A stretch of 64,000 nt of DNA from Isoetes taiwanensis (taxonomy: Eukaryota > Streptophyta > Lycopodiopsida > Isoetales > Isoetaceae), in the NCBI GenBank assembly GCA_021234155.1, contig JAJEKV010000021.1, positions 15,003,760 through 15,067,759 on the forward strand. The letters run 5' to 3'. The translations under genes were made by a program, and so were the position numbers. The notes beneath the pieces are model-generated. The model saw only the letters and a list, made by a program, of their open reading frames with translations. It did not search any database and was not told the origin of the DNA. Positions 1 through 12,089 of this stretch are shown one piece after another; position 1 is the stretch's first letter; the number at the start of each line of letters is the position of its first letter.

Positions 1-399
1 CCTACTGATGAAACCGGAAGCAACCCCCTTTTCACCACGCAGTGCCAATGCGATCCTGCTATATGCTCCAACCTCCCGCATTACCATTGCCCGTGATAAT
101 CAAGTAATACCCCATATTCGTGACTGTAAGTCGAGATTGTGATTTTCAACAATCAACCCGTCTCAAGATTGGCCAAAATCTTCCCGCCTCCTTATCGTGA
201 ATAGGCCGGTTACTCAAAAATTCAAACACATTTTCACTGAGTCGGCGAGATCTTCGAATCAACAAAGCTTGGGGAACTCACCATTCCTACCAAAATCCGA
301 TGCACGCACCGCTGTAAAGAACGACAACACTCCACTAACCCTAATTACCGTGGATCGCCATTACATGAAAACTTACAAAACTCCTCGGTTTGTGTTTGA

Positions 400-860
400 T
401 CTATGAGGTCAACATTCAATGGGTGAGCCCCATCGCCATCACTTCAAACACAATGGTAAGATCCTCAAGGCCTGTAGTGGGACTACTTCCGAACTCAACC
501 AAAGCCACTTGAAAGCGCGATCATTTTCCACTTCCAGCCGCACTGTGTTCGAAGAGGTGGTCGGACATGAGATGTACCTTCATGGATGGTTTTCTCGGCT
601 ACAATCGATCTCAATCAAAGAATCCGATCAACTCAAGACTACTTTCACCACCTCGTGGGCACTTTGGCCACAAGGTGGTTCCCTCCCTTTGATTATCAAA
701 CTCTCCATCAACGCCTTCAACGACATCATGCCCCGCCATGATTTCCGCGCAGCTGAAAATCCCTTCTTGCAAAATTTTCAGCGATATTCTCTCGCTTCTA
801 CGCTTCCATAATGTAATTACTGGATAAATTGGAACTCGCCTTCCGTAAATGATGAGTCCG
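400..860 (+). pseudogene. gypsy A reverse transcriptase domain (frameshifted)
   Basis: The stretch encodes, in shifting frames, the finger and palm blocks of a gypsy RT. Visible pieces are a KHNGKI block near 450, EEVVGHEM near 550, KTTFTTSW near 634-657, a damaged 'P-F-G-L-S-N' box near 675-710 and FNDIM at 716-730. A displaced DIL remnant of the catalytic aspartate region follows near 785-795. In the family these blocks make the fingers, the substrate-binding loop and the YxDD active site that copies element RNA into cDNA in cytoplasmic particles. The single-base shifts around 660-720 break the most conserved box, so the domain is not translatable as written. It leads directly into the RNase H remnant. 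Confidence 0.75.
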
Positions 861-1299
861 CATTTAGCCCCAATCCCGAAATGCACCTTTAAGGCCACCT
901 CCGTGTCTGTTAGGCCATGTTACAAGAAAGGTGTATCACCACGATCCCGCCATAAATCGGGCCAGGTGTCTAAGGCTCAAGTACCAAACAATATCAAGGA
1001 GACACTTTTCCGTGTAAGGTAAATTATTACCCACCTTCATACCGGACTAGCACTATCAAGTAGATCCCATTCATAAACTCATCGGGTGATCTAATCCACT
1101 GGGCTTGAATTCCTGTATGATGTCGCTTCAATAATAGCTTTTGCTTACTCGTGCACCTGCCTGTTCTCCTCAATGGGACAAGCCCTTTCACGCTCATGTA
1201 GATGTCCCCTGCCGCTTAGTTATTGAGCCGTTTCTTTCTCAAGAATATGATGCGACACCGACAAACTGAAATCGCCACGCTGCAAATTTAAAACTCCAC

Positions 1300-1500
1300 T
1301 TCACGAGTTTAACTATTCTCGCTTACCTGAGCGAAGCTTTGGGTCTCATTTTCAGGTCCAACGCCTGGCCATATTCCGCTACCAACCGTTCTTTGTGGAC
1401 CACCAAGCACTCTCTATTTGATCAATAAGTCCACGCCACGCCAGACAGTTTTCGCTGGGTCCTTCTTCTCCAAGAATTTGCCTTTTGAAATCGCTCATAT
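1300..1500 (+). pseudogene. gypsy A RNase H C-terminal block
   Basis: FVDHQAL is readable at 1392-1412. It is followed, in shifted frames, by an L-I-N-K-S-T-P-R-Q like segment and then F-A-W-V-L-L-L-Q-E-F near 1450-1480. This matches the last conserved block of gypsy RNase H, where the hybrid-degrading domain ends in a 'TDHQALxxL ... R..RW...L.EF' pattern. Its place between RT and integrase supports the call. The earlier catalytic D-E-D portion (about 870-1300) is too damaged to read. Confidence 0.6.
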
Positions 1501-1759
1501 GCTTAAATCTCATGTCAGTCCTCGGGATTATCTTTCACGATCCACACAGTAGGCGATCCTCAACCGAGTCTCAAAGACGCCTTTCCCGATGCCTACTTTT
1601 TAAAGAATCTACAACACCACATTGGTTCCATGATTTTCGCCGCCAGCATCTACCACAGTGCTCTTCCACCCTAAGACGCAGACGCTTCCTCGCGCCAGTT
1701 TACAATCCCGCCGCCATCAATTTCTCCGAGAGGTCCGTGACTACACCATGGTCAGCAGG

Positions 1760-2510
1760 ATATCTCTACAAAGGGTAAGGACACCATCCTTCTCACCGTG
1801 GTTCTACCTCATGAAGTTCCGATATTGTTCGAGAAGTCATCAAGGGCTGTGGTGGTCATTTTCATGGTGACCACAAAGACGCAGTCCTTCTCACCGGGTA
1901 TTATTGGCCCATTTTTCAAAGATGCTCACGCCCACGCCCCTCGCGACGTGCAGACGCTTGCCGGGTGGGGACTTCACCTACCAAGTGACGTTTCCTTGAC
2001 TTACCGCCAATGCTACTTCCCTTCAAAGAAATGGGGAATGGACTTGTGGACCTAGATCCTCCCCGCCGCGACACCCGCGTCTGCTACATTCCCGTTCTCA
2101 CCGACCACGCTTACCAAATGTATGGCTTGTGCACTTCCGCATAACACCGCAGCGAAGTACGCCTAGGGTCCCCATCAACAAATTATCACGCTGATTCGCT
2201 GCCCCACCTGAGCTGGCTCGACCGGTGTTCATTTCATCAATCATACTATCAAGGAGCCGACTTCATTATCTCCTCGATACATCATCACAAGAGCACACCT
2301 ACTATCCTCAAGGTAATGGTTTGGCGTAAAGCACCAACAAAACTCGGGTCACCATTCTCAAGAAAAATTTCAGGACGCTTTCCCGCCAAGCATTGCATTA
2401 AGGCACAAAACTTCCTATCAAGCTCTTGGGCCTACAATACTTGTTTCAAGATCATACCGGCCACACTCCTTTTAAATTGGTTTATGTCAGAGTTTCATGC
2501 CGCTTGAATA
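1760..2510 (+). pseudogene. gypsy A integrase: zinc-binding domain and DDE core
   Basis: A glycine/histidine-rich stretch near 1840-1880 (GGHFHGD-like) followed by GYYWP near 1897-1911 is the HHCC zinc-binding module seen at the start of gypsy integrases. The KKWGMDL block near 2025-2045 leads into the catalytic core, with a VLTDH block near 2095-2110. YYPQGNG is in frame at 2301-2321, immediately before the position where the third acidic residue of the DDE triad should lie. W-A-Y-N-T-C-F-K follows at about 2430-2455. Together these identify the enzyme that inserts the cDNA. Several stops and shifts interrupt it, and the first two catalytic aspartates cannot be read securely. Confidence 0.75.
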
Positions 2511-2870
2511 CATCCTTCCAACACTGCTTTCAACCGAAGCACGCTTCATAATCCACCACAAGACTCAAAGAAAGGGTCTATCAATTAGAATCAGCTTGGA
2601 TGAACTTCGGCTGGCTGCTTATATTCGTGTTCTTCTTGCTGGCCAACAGCTTGCAAAATCTTTTACATGATTAAACGCCCTCAAGACCAAAACATTCAAA
2701 GAAGGCGCATTTGGTTCTTTCTTTATGATTCCGTGTGTACAAAATTTCCTGCAAACTCAAGTTTCGCTGGGCTTGGCCCTTATCAAATTATTGTTCAAGT
2801 GTTAGATCTGCCGCTTTTCCAATCAAGTGTGAGTTGATGGCACCCGCCACCTACATTCGCTAATGGTTTT
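2510..2870 (+). pseudogene. gypsy A integrase C-terminal region
   Basis: In changing frames the sequence gives PLEYILPTLL near 2499-2527, SLDELRLAA near 2590-2620, LAKSF near 2652-2666 and a KLKFRW block followed by GPYQIIxV near 2750-2800. This matches the segment after the integrase core in plant gypsy elements, where a KFRWxGPY motif precedes the C-terminal fold. No chromodomain is recognisable afterwards. The coding signal ends by about 2870. Confidence 0.65.
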
Positions 2871-2880
2871 CGCCTCTAAA

Positions 2881-5800
2881 GCATTTCACCGCCACTGCAG
2901 TTTAAAATCAACAAACAGATACGCTCAAGAAGCAAACACTACGTAAAGTGACTAGAAAGGCGATATTATATTATAGTGGAGATTTTTACAAAATGAGGGC
3001 GCAGCCTCAAATATTTCGCTTATGGGCACCGCCTATACAAAAATCCGCTCAGAGCCCCATCTACTAAGTCCTATAGGAACCCCCATCTCTGCCCGAGCAG
3101 AGGTGATGGAGTGAGATGGTAGAGGTTCTCGTGATCCCAAATGGGTTGTGTAGAACCACCTTCCATCCCGCTGGTCTTCTGTCAGATGTTCGTACCATCC
3201 CTAAGACACCACCGCTCCATTCAATGCGCCACTCGCTGTGGCAACCCGCCAGTAGATCCGCATAATTCATCTTGCGGTGTAATCCACCCTCGCATAGCCT
3301 GCGGGCATAGTGCACCCGTTCAAACCAGCTGTACCATAATCGAGCTTTACCTGATGCCTTCGCTACTCCCGCTCGTCTTATATAGCCAACCGAGGAACTC
3401 GCCGACGCGGGACCAATCACACAAATCGCCAACGCATTTGCAATGCAAGGTCATTTTAAATGAGAATCTTTTCCCCGGCCAGATATCCAGCCGGTACCTT
3501 CCGACACATTCCTTTAATGATATCCCACTTCGAGTTGCCAAAGATTGAATGCAATTTCTTCTTTCACGCTCACGAACATTAGCCGTGTGTGTCCTTGCTC
3601 CAATTGGCTACATCCGGACCCTTCTTTCACGCCCATCCACCGCTCATTGCTTCTCCCCACGCTTTTTGGGACTTTAGCCAAATTTTGCCTCTCAATCCAC
3701 TTCTTGGATATCTTTCGACACCGCACCATCAACGGCCCAGCTTCGCTTCTTCATACCTCTTCGCTTCCAACAGCCTCTAAAAAAACCTTTCGCTCTTCAC
3801 AGCTTTGTCCTCCTGTGGCTCGACTTTCGCCCTCCGGGCCAATCACTCTTCATTTCAAGAAATCGCTACCATGGTTGCCCCAAGATTTTCTACACTCTGC
3901 TACCGCCTCCCAAGGATCCCATTTTTGCATCTCAGATCCTTCTTGACTTCCACTTTCCGCAGGAAGCCCTTTGTTGGCCCAAATAAAGAAGTCATTAACC
4001 ATTGGCCAAGCTTTACTTAATTCCTCTCAAATGGAACTTCCTACCCAACTCACTCAGCTTGACGCAGCTTCATCGCCAATATCGCGCAAGGCTGGCTACA
4101 ATTTACCTGCGGGTTTATGGCACCCATTTCACACTCAACATTTGATTTCTGAGGTATTTATATTCCTTGCAATTTCGCTTATCATGGTCTCGCCATACGT
4201 GATCTCGATGTCACAGAGTTTGGTGCACTACTATCATGCCAACCATCGTCTAATTAATATCGCATGTGCTTTTCCCTACTCTAAACCTTTTGTTAAATTT
4301 CGCGGGCGCAAGTTCCTTGGTATTCTATCAAGAACACCCATATCAATAAGCCTTCTGAATCTCGGTCCTCACCGCTACACACACTCCAACCACCACATAG
4401 ATTTCATTGGCCCTAAATGATGTTCTATCGCTCTTTCTCCAAGATGGACCGCCTGGTGCCACTTCCATTTCAAGTTTCGCGGGGAGGCCACTTTCAAGCC
4501 TCTCATCCGGCCATTACTTCCTCCCACACCACAAAAATTCTCATATAATTCCACTCACAATATCCCTTCCAATGACTAACCGAAATGGCACTTTACGTTC
4601 TTCTTCCCCGGTCACAAACCAAAGTCCGCACACCCATGTCATCGGTTTCCTCCTCCGCTTACACCATCCAGCCACACCATCTTTCCCAAACATCACAAAC
4701 TGTGCAACAAACCGGGTTTCCACCACCACAACACCCTCACGCTTGTCAGGGATTTCCATCGTTAGATGCTCAAGCCGCCGCTTCCCGCTAAGAATCCCAA
4801 GACGCCTTTTATGAGCGTGGGTTCAACGCACTAGAGGCCTCCTCATGCGGCATACCGTGACCTTCTAAACCGCCACGCCTGCTGCGTAACTTTGGTGCCA
4901 AATCCTCAAGACAAGCATCTAAGCCTCTTGCTGTGCCTGCTATACCGATCTCAAAAGTGCACAAGATCAAGTCACCAACTCATAGACAATGTGCCTCGCC
5001 CAATCGAATCGTGAATTTATTGGGAGCACACAAGTCCAAAGCCTCCCGAGTACCAAGGACGCCAGATATTGCTAAGCTCAACGCCTTTGTACCCTAACTT
5101 TGTGAAAATTTCAGCACTCAAGTTCAAAACCTTACAGAATCCGATGCCTGGGTTGCCTCCTCGACGGGCCAAATTTCTACACACGACCTCTCTCACCTCT
5201 TCAAGATCAGCCATAGAGGTGCGTGTAAACAAAAGATAACAGATGACGAGATTGCCGTGGCTTCGCCTCAATACTCCTGGGAAATCCTCCTCCCAGCGTC
5301 AACACTTCGTAACGGCCCCAGGACTACCACGCTCGCCGCTAGAACGGGACAGGGATACGTGATCTTGAATAAATGTTTACAAAGAAGTTGTCAGCTTCAT
5401 TGGATGAGGCCTGGGCAAAACTTGATTTGGCCATACCGCCATTCTACCGTAATGCCTTTGACTTCCCGCCTTCCTCGCTATCACGCATTATGTGGTTGCT
5501 CGCCGCCACCTCTTCCTCTTTCGGCGGCATGCTACCATGGACCTGCGGATATTCCCCCAGCGCGCATTTCTTGATGGCCAACTCTCCATTGAAGACAAGG
5601 GTTGTGCTGTGCCCTTGTGGTCTTTGATCTCATACACCGTGTCGATCCGCACTTTATCACCTTCGAGTTGTTCAAACCCCATGGCTTATATTTTGGCGAT
5701 TTTATCCGGGTGATAATAGAACACTTCTGGAATGGGCTAATGCTTTCGTGGTGACCCCATCAAAATGGTAAGCTTCACAGATAACAATCCATATCTTATG

Positions 5801-6600
5801 ATCCCGCCGCATCTAAACTCTTCATCGTGATACGCCCGAAGCTTAAGCAATCATTTATCTCTCTCGTGTTTTGCTCATAATATGGCAAGCATTTGTACAT
5901 CCCTTATATCTTCCTATGCAATAAATTTATATGTGCACCTCGATACAATCAATTACGAAGCTCATGGATGAGCCGACTGCCCCCACCTTTAATGGGATAG
6001 TCCTCCCACAACTCTCAACCTCAGTTTCTGGGACGCTGGTGTCAAGCTTCATCCTGATCTTGTCACTAATCTAGGGAGACCAGCAAACCCACGCTCACCG
6101 CATGGTTCCTTCTCCCTATGCTTCCCTGGGCGCACTCTCCACGCCTGTGTTCCCCGACTCGACAGCCCCTTGGGGAATCAGCGGTCGATGGTCATGCCAC
6201 GACTCCACCAGATCTCATCATTCCGGGGATCCACGCTTTGTTCGGGCCACATTGGGAAGAAGGTTACCTGGATACCACTAATTGATCTACACGAGCGTCA
6301 GTAACTACCACGGGATGCCTATGACCGACCTTCTCAGCACGCCACCACCTCACCGATCCTTCACCATCTTCGCCAGGATTTTGTGTCATTTCAAACGTAC
6401 TAAGCCCCAAATCGGCAAATATTCCATTTTTCATCGCATCCTAATGCCAAGAAGTCGCTGCCTTGGCCTCCGGGGACTGGCTTCCTAAGGGAACGCGATT
6501 TCTTCCGTGACGCTCTACGTCAGCCTTTAGTTATGTTTCGCTTATGATGCATCCCGCTTCTGCCAAACACTCCTCCTCGCCTTCAAACACGCCAGACTCA
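2881..6600. other. Unassigned GC-rich sequence, possibly degraded retroelement
   Basis: I cannot assign a gene here. Base use resembles the neighbouring gypsy A coding region (many 'cc', 'ca' and 'tc' words on the plus strand). Open frames reach only 149 codons, overlap on both strands and contain no motif I can defend. The stretch around 4400-4800 is rich in S, T, P, H and Q in the plus frames, as linker parts of retroelement gag proteins can be, but no zinc knuckle is visible. Candidates are gypsy A's LTR and flank or another damaged element in either orientation. Confidence 0.3.
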
Positions 6601-9112
6601 TTAGCCAAGCACTATATCGAGTTCAACTCACTCCCTCGTGAGGATCACTTTCGCACAGACGGGCCTCACCGTAAACACTTCCCATGACCCCAGTGTCGCT
6701 GCGGGAGGCATCCCGTGCCTCCCCGTACAGGACTATTCCATGCATGCCAACAGACCAGGTCAAGCCTGAAGGGGATCTCACTACCGCCAGCCACGCCCAG
6801 GCGACTAAGCAGTTGCATCTACGGGGCCAAAGCCTCAGGTCAGCCAACAAGAGGCGCCTGGCTGCATATGATGGCCTCACATCAGTCACAATAAGTGGCT
6901 CAGGCATCTCCACAGGTACCATGATTCTCAAGAAATCAGCCTTCTTCCAGAGCCTCAAGACTAAGATCAATGTGAGTGTCTATATTAAATGCAAGGCCAT
7001 TGTACTATAAGGACATGGAGTGAGCTAGCACATGAGTTTTTGAAGAGTTTTGAGTCTTGTCTTTCAGCTTTTTTCTCTGGCCATGGTAGCTCGTATACCA
7101 TCATTGATATCAAGGAAGCGTATCATTTTCCTCTCATTTGTTCCTGCTTTTCTTCTTCTTCTTCTTGCAACTCAAGGCATATAGTCCCCTGCACTCTCCC
7201 TGCATCCACGTCCTCACAGAGGGTCGCTCTTCCGTGAGTTCCCTTTAACCTGCACTCCCAAACACCGTCAGTACTGATTCACATGCCCCTCACGTGCTTA
7301 TCAGCTGTCATGAAAATACCTTTGTCCTTTTATGCCCAAAATCACATGGCATGGTATTTTCAATGAGCACAAGATAAAATAGGGCCATGGAGTCGAATGT
7401 CCCACGAATTCATGAATTGGCACGGTGCATAGGGCTCTATCTTTTATGTTTTTAGCAAATGCTTAGGCCTAAACCACCTCAAGAAATTGTAAATCTTTTG
7501 TTGTGGTTGTTTAATGGTAGATGATGTGTTTTTGGCTTAAAAATAAAAATTCAGAATTTCAACCAATCATGCCTACGCCTCCCAGCAGTTTGAGTCTTTA
7601 TCCTGCCCCCGTGATGTTAATCCTTTTCCACGGGCCGTCAAGCAGATGGTTGCTCGCTCAGGCCCCTCGACTGAAGCGTGACTAGTCGGGGATTCGCCAG
7701 GCTACCGCTCTCCATGGTATGTCGCTTCTAACAACGGTACGCACGTGAATGCTATTCCGGCCAGATTTAGGTTCTGGAGTTGGTTGATGAGGTACTTCTC
7801 TCCGCTTCCTCATAAGCCGCTGCACTACCATACGTATGGTTCTAAGGCCGGGCCAGCTTCTCCTGGAATCCTTTTGAGGTGGTTGCTCGCGTTGTCGCCG
7901 CAGATAAGAATAAGCTTGGTAAAGCAAAAGGGCGTGGATTGTATGTGCCAGTGTGTGGCATGGGTCGCTGGGCATGTAGCCTGTAGGCCGCCTGCCGGCG
8001 CCTGGCAGGCCAAGGGGTATTTGATCTCGCTATGTCCCTGTGTTGTGGCCTCTCGCTTCTATAGTTCTGGAGCTCACCTCGCGAATTGATGCGCCCAATT
8101 CATGTGTGCATTGCCGCGAATTGTTCATGGGCTTCTCGTGATGAAGGTCTTGCCTCACAAGCACGGCCTGAGCTCCCCGCAGAATCCCCGGTTCGCATTC
8201 TACTCTTCCTTTCAAGTGCGTTTCAACTCCGACCGCTCGCCTTCAAAGGCGCCCGCAGCACTGTGAGGGCGCTTCCCGCGAATTTGTGGTTGAGGCCGGA
8301 GATGGTCAAGCATTGTCTCCCCGATCCGCGACGCCGCCTATCTTGTGGCCGGTCTCTACGATGGTGGAGAGGGAGTCCACACGAGCCCACGATCACCAAG
8401 ATTCTTGCTTCTACTGTCTTTCGGCGCCAAATGATGCGCCATGTGCAAGGGTTCCATTTCAGAATTCAAGGCCTCTCTAATGCTACTTGTCTTCTATACA
8501 TAGGGCGCAGAGGCCCGGATCTCTTTCCGCTACCAATTCGGGTCCCGCATGCCATTTCGCTTCCAAATTGTTTAAGGCCGCTTCTGCTGTAATGTACCGA
8601 TCACATCTGCCTAAATAAAGAATCAATCTCTCGCCTATCTTGAGCCGATTGGGCTCACGCCATGCATCCTCCCGCGGGGCGGCCTTCCATTGTTCTCGCC
8701 GCCTGGTTGGGCCGCCTTCATGGGGAACCATTCGCTGATTCTCCTAGGTCTGCCCGGGCCCCCTCGCTCAGACCATTGAAGCTTGGGGGTAAGGCCTCTG
8801 CGATGAATGGACCTAACTTGGCCCTGGCTTGGGCCGTGGGTTTGAGAGGTGTCTCGATCCAAAGGTTCTGGTGGTGTATACAAGTGTCTATTATTGATTG
8901 GAGGAAGTAAGAATGCGCTCCTATAGAAAAAACGGTGCCTTTAGGTAATCTGAACTCTGCATAGCGTGCTGTGGTGCACTCAAAAGAGAGAGCTGTACCG
9001 TGAGCGCAAAGAAGGCAGGCAAAAGAAGCGCAAAGCAACGTGATTCGAGAAGCAAAATTTAAATGTAATAAGCTGATTTGAAATAAGGGAAAATCAACCT
9101 AGGTACGCATCA
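6601..9112. other. Unassigned region left of the copia element
   Basis: Overlapping short frames occur on both strands at 6620-7010 and 7680-8900, none with a recognised domain. A short (TTC)n run lies near 7150-7168. The 7260-7560 interval is AT-rich without long frames. The 7680-8900 stretch is GC-richer and could be an old coding relic. No promoter, RNA gene or terminal repeat can be supported. Confidence 0.3.
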
Positions 9113-9293
9113 TGGGAATATTCTCAGAGTTAAATGAACTAAAGTAGACGCTTGTAAATATTTAAGGTGCTAGTGGCCTTTAAGGCATTCTGCTGTAACC
9201 ATCGACATCTTTGCAAATATAGAGATGGCCAAAGTGAACCCGGGCCGACCAACTTATTCTCCTGAGCTACCGAGTGTTCTTTGATTTGCTTCA
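9113..9293 (+). repeat. Copia 5' LTR
   Basis: The sequence begins TGGGAATATTC, shares the block CTAAAGTAGACG near its start and GCTGTAACCATCGACATCTT in its middle with the right LTR, and ends TTCA just before the primer-binding site. The first three bases seen in the right copy (TGT) are missing or altered. The short length suits plant copia elements. Confidence 0.85.
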
Positions 9294-9305
9294 TGGTATC
9301 AGAAA
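9294..9305 (+). other. Copia primer-binding site, initiator tRNA-Met type
   Basis: TGGTATCAGAAA follows the 5' LTR with no gap. TGGTATCAGAGC is the complement of the 3' end of plant initiator tRNA-Met and is the usual minus-strand primer site of copia elements. The last bases deviate here. Confidence 0.85.
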
Positions 9306-9359
9306 GAATCGGGCGTAAGAAAAGAGGTGTCAAGATCAAAGTACACTGAAAGCAAGATG

Positions 9360-10100
9360 GCAAAGCTTCAATGGATTTGAAGCACTGTTCGTATTGCATA
9401 CGCTACTGCTTTGGTTCGAAAAATGCAAGCTATCTTGGAGGAGAGAGACGTTTGGGATGTTGTGAGTGGGTAGCCGAATCACAAGAGAAAAGATCCAAAT
9501 TGAGGGGTTGAGGAAAAGGGACAGCCAAAACATCTATGATATTTGGACCGAAGATGGACAGATTCCTTTGGTGAGGCCTAAGAAAATCAGAAAGGAAGGG
9601 TGGGATTGCTCAAGAGAACATTCAAAACCCACGCATTCTTCAAAAGTCGCTTTTGTGGCAAACTTCTTTGGTACAAAAATGAAGGAAGGAGATGAAGACG
9701 ATCATATTAGTCACATGGAAAGCCCGGTAGATCAATTGGTCGCACTCAATCACACAATCAAGTGATGAGGATTTGGCAATGGTTTTGAAGCACGTCAGTT
9801 CCTACCATCTCATAAAAACAGCGGGATGCGCTTAATAAGTCCCAAAAGAGCCGTGATTGAGCTGGGTATTGCAAGCCAAGCTTGATCAAGAAAGATGAGG
9901 AGGATTCGCTTGTCATACGGGCAGATCAAAGAAAGAAGGAATTTGAGTAAGCTGGGAAGAAAGGACACTTGGCCGTAAATTGCCTGGCAAGATGGGAAGA
10001 AAGAGGAAGAAAAAAGGCCCTCGGGCAAGAGAAAAGAAGAAGAAATAAAGAGGGCAAAGAATACGTGAAAAGGTGGAGAATGGAGGTAACCTCCAAAGGT
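9360..10100 (+). pseudogene. Copia gag (UBN2-type) with zinc knuckle
   Basis: MQAILEERDVWDVVS is in frame at 9423-9467 and is the typical N-terminal alpha-helical block of plant copia gag. Further on, K-M-x-E-G-D and a P-V-D-Q-L-V-A-L segment (about 9675-9750) match the helical gag core that packages element RNA. A CCHC zinc knuckle remnant lies at about 9943-9983: G-K-K-G-H-L-A-V-N-C is intact at 9954-9983, but the first cysteines fall in a stretch with a stop codon. Lysine/glutamate-rich sequence follows to about 10.1 kb. A protease active site (D-S/T-G) should come next, but I cannot read one. Confidence 0.75.
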
Positions 10101-10739
10101 TTGCATGGAAATACACAAGCAGTTTCACGATCTATGATTTATATGGACGCCTACAACCGTGGGAGGTCAATGATGAGAAGCAAGAAAGAATCGCAAAGTA
10201 CAAGTTTTTTCTTGAATCATGTGTTTGATTGCCTATCCAAAGGACAGTTGAAGAGAGCAATTCTGACCGTATGTCATCATGGATGGTTGCTAAGGCAAGA
10301 CTAAGTGAAAAAGAAAGGAGGCAAAGGGTCTTAATAGCTTCGAACAAAAGCAGAGCACATGGTTCTGAGATTCCAAAGAAAGAACCCCATGATGATAAAC
10401 CTATGGATGGCCCTAAGGACTTCAAAGAAGAAACAATGGAAGAAGTGTGGAGTGGTATAGCCTTTACCAAGTGATTTATGAACTGAAACTACAAGCCTTT
10501 TACATTCTCCTCGGCGGATGCAGAGAATCAAGGAGGTCCTATATGCCAAACTTTATCTAAATCTGATCTCACTAGCACTAAGTATTCATGGTGGAATTTC
10601 TCATCAGCATTAAAGAAAACTGAAATGTCAAGCCACGAGAAACACACAAGAGGGCAAAGGAATTCGTAAGGGATTCCTCTATAGACTACTGAAGAAAGGA
10701 GAGGAAATGCCTAAGCACCCCAGGGCTACAAACGTATCA

Positions 10740-11570
10740 TGATGCTGATGTATGGCATCGCAGTGTCGCAAAGCACATAAATCAAGTGAAGATCGAGAAA
10801 TTGCAAAGAAGAAAAACTTGGTTGCTGTATGGATTCACAAGTTCCGGTACCACAATTATGCCGATGTATCAAGGGAAAACATCAAGAAAGTAAAAAGACA
10901 AGGCATTAAGGGCGCTGAAAGCTTGTTGCACCATACACACGCATCTCAAAGTGGAAAAAATGCCAAGTGGAGCACATTTGGGAATGCAAACCATTTCTTG
11001 GTACTGTTGATGATTGGTCAAGAAAGGCTTTTTGTGTTTCCTCTCGTGAAAAGAAGGTCTGAGGTACTTGAAAAATTTCAAAATGGATGAAGTAAAGGTA
11101 AAGAGAGACAGATGTAAGATTTGGGGCTATCGGGCGACAATGGCAATGTAATTTGTGTCAAGGGCATTTAACGACACTACAAGAAGAAGGAATCAAAGGC
11201 AACTTTTCAAACCATATGAGCATTCCCAAAACTGCAGGCGTAATCTAAAATGCTGTATAATTAAAGAATGTGCTTTAAGTATGATGAAAGGAGCCAAAAT
11301 AGCAGCATTCGTTGGGGAGAAGCTATTCTGCACAAGATGTGCTACCTCTGCAATAGGGGCTCAACAATAAATGTGAAAAGGGAAGACTCAAGAAGCGTGG
11401 AGTGGAAGCAAGCCCAACATGAGTCATTTATAACCTTGCTGCATGGCATATGCATTTGTTCCTAAGTGAACATGACAGTACAAGCTATCCTGGACAAATC
11501 CGTAAATGCATTTTTCTTGGGTATTGTCAAGAAGGAAGGGATAATTTACTCTTAGATGTGCATAAGAAAA
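10740..11570 (+). pseudogene. Copia GAG-pre-integrase and integrase
   Basis: A tryptophan-histidine pair at 10753 (tggcat) begins the 'WHxRLGH' zinc-binding module, followed by K-N-L-V-A and a damaged Cys-rich box to about 10.9 kb. The core gives F-L-V-L-L near 11000, F-V-F-P-L-V-K-R-R-S-E-V near 11030-11066 and S-R-A-F-N-D near 11159-11176. Reading on through shifts, W-G-E-A-I-L appears near 11310-11328 and the hallmark KCIFLGY at 11504-11524. This last motif closes copia integrases. The domain inserts cDNA into the host genome. The D-D-E residues cannot all be placed because of shifts. Confidence 0.8.
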
Positions 11571-12089
11571 TAATTCGTGAAAGAATGTCACGCTTGAAGG
11601 AGCATGGAAATGGCAAGTAAGCCCTACAAGACAAAGAGACTCATCTCTACCAAGAATCCAACTATGGTTGGAAATTCAAGAAGAAGAGCAAAGCAAAGAG
11701 CCACAAGTTGAGGTGGGTCCCAAGTGGTCATCTAGGGATGAAGATGGCGAAGCGTGGAGCCCTAGTCGATCCTACCAAATATTAGAGTTAGGGATGCCGT
11801 GAGCAATGTGAGCCACCACGAGGAGTACTGTTCAAGGAGTGCAAGAGGTCATAATCCCACATTAAGTGTTGGTTGAGGAAAGATTCCAAAATTCTCAGCA
11901 GCTCTAGCTCACGCCAGCACCATGAATTGTGCTAGAACTTGTAAAGGACCTTGGTGGAAGGGAAGACATGGAAGAAAATGTGCCTCTTTGTGGTTTCAAA
12001 GCTGAATTTGAACCTCGGTCTCGTCAAAAAGGAAGCGGCACTAGCGTGGCCTCTAATGAAAAAACAATGGATGGCAAATTTATGCAGAA

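Larger units (their letters stand above)
1..2880 (+). mobile_element. Ty3/gypsy retrotransposon A, internal region, 5'-truncated by window edge
   Basis: Pieces of a gypsy pol polyprotein occur in canonical order on the plus strand: reverse transcriptase (about 400-860), RNase H (about 1300-1500), zinc-binding and core integrase (about 1760-2510) and the integrase C-terminal part (about 2510-2870). RT-RH-IN order is the Ty3/gypsy order; copia elements place integrase before RT. The frame changes every 20-60 bases, so nothing is open for long. Gag and protease would lie before base 1. I could not place an LTR on the right side; the polyprotein similarity fades near 2.87 kb and no second LTR copy is visible in the window. 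Confidence 0.8.

Noticed and set aside
3064-3548. Overlapping frames of 122 and 135 codons on opposite strands
   Set aside because: Neither shows a family motif and each is a shadow of the other; no basis to prefer one.
5488-5682. Minus-strand frame with an E-I-K-D-H-K-G-T-A string as a conserved gene
   Set aside because: A single 64-codon frame with no second supporting block; could not be tied to any family.
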